Assembly (NCBI GenBank): GCA_009782405.1
Contig: WRJC01000009.1
Location: 23,655-87,654, forward strand
Source: Oscillospiraceae bacterium
GTDB lineage: Bacteria > Bacillota_A > Clostridia > Oscillospirales > WRJC01
Direction: 5' to 3'
DNA length: 64,000 bases
Both the position numbers and the translations under genes were made by a program. The notes under the pieces were generated by a model, which was given only the letters and a program-made list of their open reading frames with translations, had not been told where the DNA came from and made no database searches. Of this stretch, positions 62,901 through 64,000 are shown piece after piece; the first letter of the stretch is position 1, and each line of letters opens with the position of its first letter.

Positions 62901-63728
62901 ACCTATCCGAAACAAAAGGTTTTATCCGAAATTTCGGCCAAAAGGCTCACCGCGATACGCGAATACACCGAATTCGGCTCGGGGTTCAAGATCGCGATGC
63001 GCGACCTCGAAATCCGGGGCGCGGGAAACCTGTTGGGCGCCGAGCAGCACGGCCAAATGGACTCGGTGGGCTATGACCTGTATGTGAGAATCCTCGAAAA
63101 GGCGGTGGCCGAAGAAAAGAAAAAATTGAAGCTCATGCAAAAATACGGCATATCCGAAGAAGACTACGAAACTGCCTCCGCTTCCCTTGACGGCGACATT
63201 GAGGATGACCGGGAGAAGAGGGCGGCCGCCATGATGCAAAAAGGGGCGGACTACGAACCCGAAGCAACAGAATGCCTGATAGACATAGCAGTCGACGCCT
63301 TCATCCCAAACAGCTACATAGAAAGCGAATTGCTCAGAATCGAGATATACAAGAGGATGGCGGCCGTGGAAAACAAAGAGGACGCCGACGATTTGCAGGA
63401 CGAGCTAACGGACCGCTTCGGGGATATACCCAAGCCCGTGGCAAACCTTGTGGATATAGCGCAAATCCGGAACAGCGCCTGTATCGAGCTGATCGACTCG
63501 ATAGAAAACAAGGACTCGAAATCGATAGTCATATATACAAGCATACTGGCCAAGCCTTACGGCAAAAAGACGCTCGAAAAATGGACGGTGGCCGCTTCGC
63601 GCATGAACGGCAGGCTGCTGTTGTCGATGGGCGAAAAACCGCACATCTCGTATTTTTTGAAAAGCGGCGAAAGCATCATCGGCAGCCTCAAAGCGATCAT
63701 GGAGGTTTTGGCGGGCGTGAAAGTTTGA
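59982..63728 (+). CDS. mfd: Transcription-repair coupling factor Mfd
   Basis: A 1248-residue Mfd that removes stalled RNA polymerase and recruits UvrA. The UvrB-like N-terminal part contains RFSVRGGIIDIFSP. The RNA-polymerase-interaction domain starts near DLSVGDYVVHNNYGIGKFMG (~530-600). The RecG-like motor has CGDVGFGKTE, DEEQRFG and LTATPIPRTMNMALSGIRDM, then the TRG motif region and a C-terminal UvrA-masking domain (~1080-1230). TTG 59982 is the likely start, but GAGGGGGA is ~14 bases upstream; an ATT codon at 59967 would fit that ribosome site better. It follows the glycosidase-like gene by 27 bases. Confidence 0.94.
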   Translation: MLSAIKSEKEYKNLAYELGKLQREKERLPIVAQGLCEGSLETFTAAICRDLNQKALIVAHDEKTAAKLRYAMLNFFGGVYVYPKKDFVFMGMENANNPFEHERMKILSKVINGDFDVVITTPDAMLQYTLPGEKLIDYSIELKIGSVIKDINSFLAQLSAAGYKRAEIVEEPARFSVRGGIIDIFSPSENYPVRLELFGDEIDAMGIFDPLTQRRLENIKEFTIIPAAEIVFDEKSRQNCVAVLEKLIKGKTADQAISDRLAFEMDLLKSGEDISSKDKFISIVYGPEKKECLLDYFAPDSTVLFIYESAKANEKQKAAGQIMSEITVDLIEKGYIDGKNAEYMATFEDFLAMRQKFKTLLCDAFVSGMDQMKLSGLYTFATRQSPHLSEGFAALRDDLERYSDSGYRAAVLLESEAGIKSFSDYLEDFEIKHIVVEPADLAGKYANLENLPAGYAAVIKTPRIGGAKTDSPEQGMPFDLQGFELPKQKFALINESHAENRAQGPKKRSMHGEAPGKYSKTPRQKLMAYTDLSVGDYVVHNNYGIGKFMGIERLIVSGGVQKDYIKIQYLGTDILFVPCNQLDLVSKYIGAGSEEGTVKLSKMGGPAWTRAKTRAKSAARDIAKQLIKLYAARQSKKGHAFGGDVEWQKDFESLFEYAETDDQLICTEQIKEDMMRPVPMDRLLCGDVGFGKTEVALRAVFKCVSESKQAAILVPTTILAWQHYQTILSRFREFPVKIDFLSRFKPKKEQEAVVKKLKSGAIDIIIGTHRIIQKDIQFHDLGLLVVDEEQRFGVAHKEKLKQLAENIDVLTLTATPIPRTMNMALSGIRDMSVIEEAPRDRLPVQTYIFEYDENVVAEAVKNEIRRGGQVFYLHNRVETIEQKALRLGEICGEEVKIGVAHGQMDEGALSNVWRSMLDGGIDVLVCTTIIESGIDIPDANTLIVEDADRLGLAQLHQIRGRVGRSNRRAYAYFTYPKQKVLSEISAKRLTAIREYTEFGSGFKIAMRDLEIRGAGNLLGAEQHGQMDSVGYDLYVRILEKAVAEEKKKLKLMQKYGISEEDYETASASLDGDIEDDREKRAAAMMQKGADYEPEATECLIDIAVDAFIPNSYIESELLRIEIYKRMAAVENKEDADDLQDELTDRFGDIPKPVANLVDIAQIRNSACIELIDSIENKDSKSIVIYTSILAKPYGKKTLEKWTVAASRMNGRLLLSMGEKPHISYFLKSGESIIGSLKAIMEVLAGVKV

Positions 63729-63758
63729 TAAAAAGTGGCGTAGAGAGGATTAATGTTA

Positions 63759-64000
63759 TGGAAGGTCCGAGGCTGATAAACAGAAAAACAGTTGCTATCT
63801 TAGACGTTGAAGATAACGGGTGCGCCGAACAATTACGTCAGACGTTGGAATCGTTCGGTTATTTGGTTGTAATGTACGGTATTGGCAGACCGCAGGATTT
63901 AATAGATATTCTCGGAGGCAAAACGATAACTAAATTTGATTTTATGATTATTTCAGGTCATGGCGAGGAAAACGGCGAGATAATTATGGGGGAATTGGGC
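63759..64000 (+). CDS. Unknown protein, 5' part only (truncated by window edge)
   Basis: An open frame of 80 codons runs off the window. The start ATG at 63759 follows AGAGAGGA by 9 bases; the ATG at 63754 opens only a seven-codon frame. The visible part (KTVAILDVEDNGCAEQLRQT, then FDFMIISGHGEENGEI) has alternating strands and helices, and a strand ending in SGHG, which resembles the His position of caspase/CHAT-type folds, but this is a weak inference. It is clearly AT-richer than mfd, so it may be of different origin. Function unknown. Confidence 0.7.

Overview
The window looks like chromosomal DNA of a Bacillota (Firmicutes) species, most likely an uncultured member of the Clostridia. The evidence is a complete ctsR-mcsA-mcsB-clpC stress operon with CtsR-type operators, strong AGGAGG-like ribosome binding sites, frequent TTG and GTG starts, SigmaA promoters with 17-bp spacers and a TGn extension, an archaeal-type short AspRS next to HisS, and many lipoprotein solute-binding proteins. 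No rRNA, tRNA, CRISPR array, insertion sequence or prophage was seen. Genus-level placement is not possible from reading alone.

Layout. 1-3.3 kb: end of an FGGY sugar kinase and a large clan GH-A-like glycosidase, closed by a strong terminator. 3.5-14.65 kb: one phosphonate operon, phnD-C-E-E-G-H-I-J-K-M-L, followed by a fused phnX-phnW. It therefore carries the broad-specificity C-P lyase route and the 2-aminoethylphosphonate hydrolysis route behind one importer. A ladder of TAC-containing hexamers sits in front of a -10 box that has no -35. 14.6-16.3 kb: a consensus promoter, a 46-nt palindrome, a zinc-ribbon protein and an acetamidase/formamidase-family protein. 16.3-18.9 kb: a sugar-type solute-binding lipoprotein and a wall- or membrane-anchored secreted protein, transcribed divergently from back-to-back promoters. 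18.95-26.8 kb: a GH38 alpha-mannosidase overlapping or abutting potABCD (polyamine import) and a DegT-type aminotransferase. 26.8-31.8 kb: the CtsR regulon operon with promoter, operators and terminator.

32.0-44.8 kb is the most unusual block. It is a seven-gene envelope/transport locus: a 1086-residue solute-binding protein with two N-terminal carbohydrate-binding-like domains, two permeases, a secreted NHL-propeller/TPR protein fused to a Yip1-like membrane domain, a 994-residue secreted DUF5696-like protein, and two more permeases. No ATPase is encoded, so a shared MsmX/MsmK-like ATPase would be needed in trans. 44.9-48.1 kb: a Cas4-like nuclease/XPD-type helicase fusion and a small membrane protein. 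48.1-52.1 kb (minus strand): tgt-like, NYN-LOTUS, mnmA and lplA, which is an RNA-modification/cofactor operon.

52.2-63.7 kb (plus strand): a MinD/ParA-like ATPase, a methylglyoxal-synthase-like protein with altered catalytic residues, hisS, aspS, a WalJ-like metallo-beta-lactamase-fold protein, a 942-residue glycosidase-like protein and mfd. An AT-richer gene begins at the right edge. The best candidates for new biology are the ATPase-less envelope/transport locus, the degenerate methylglyoxal synthase beside a MinD-like ATPase, the non-canonical TGT paired with a NYN-LOTUS RNase-like protein, and the promoter-proximal 46-nt palindrome.
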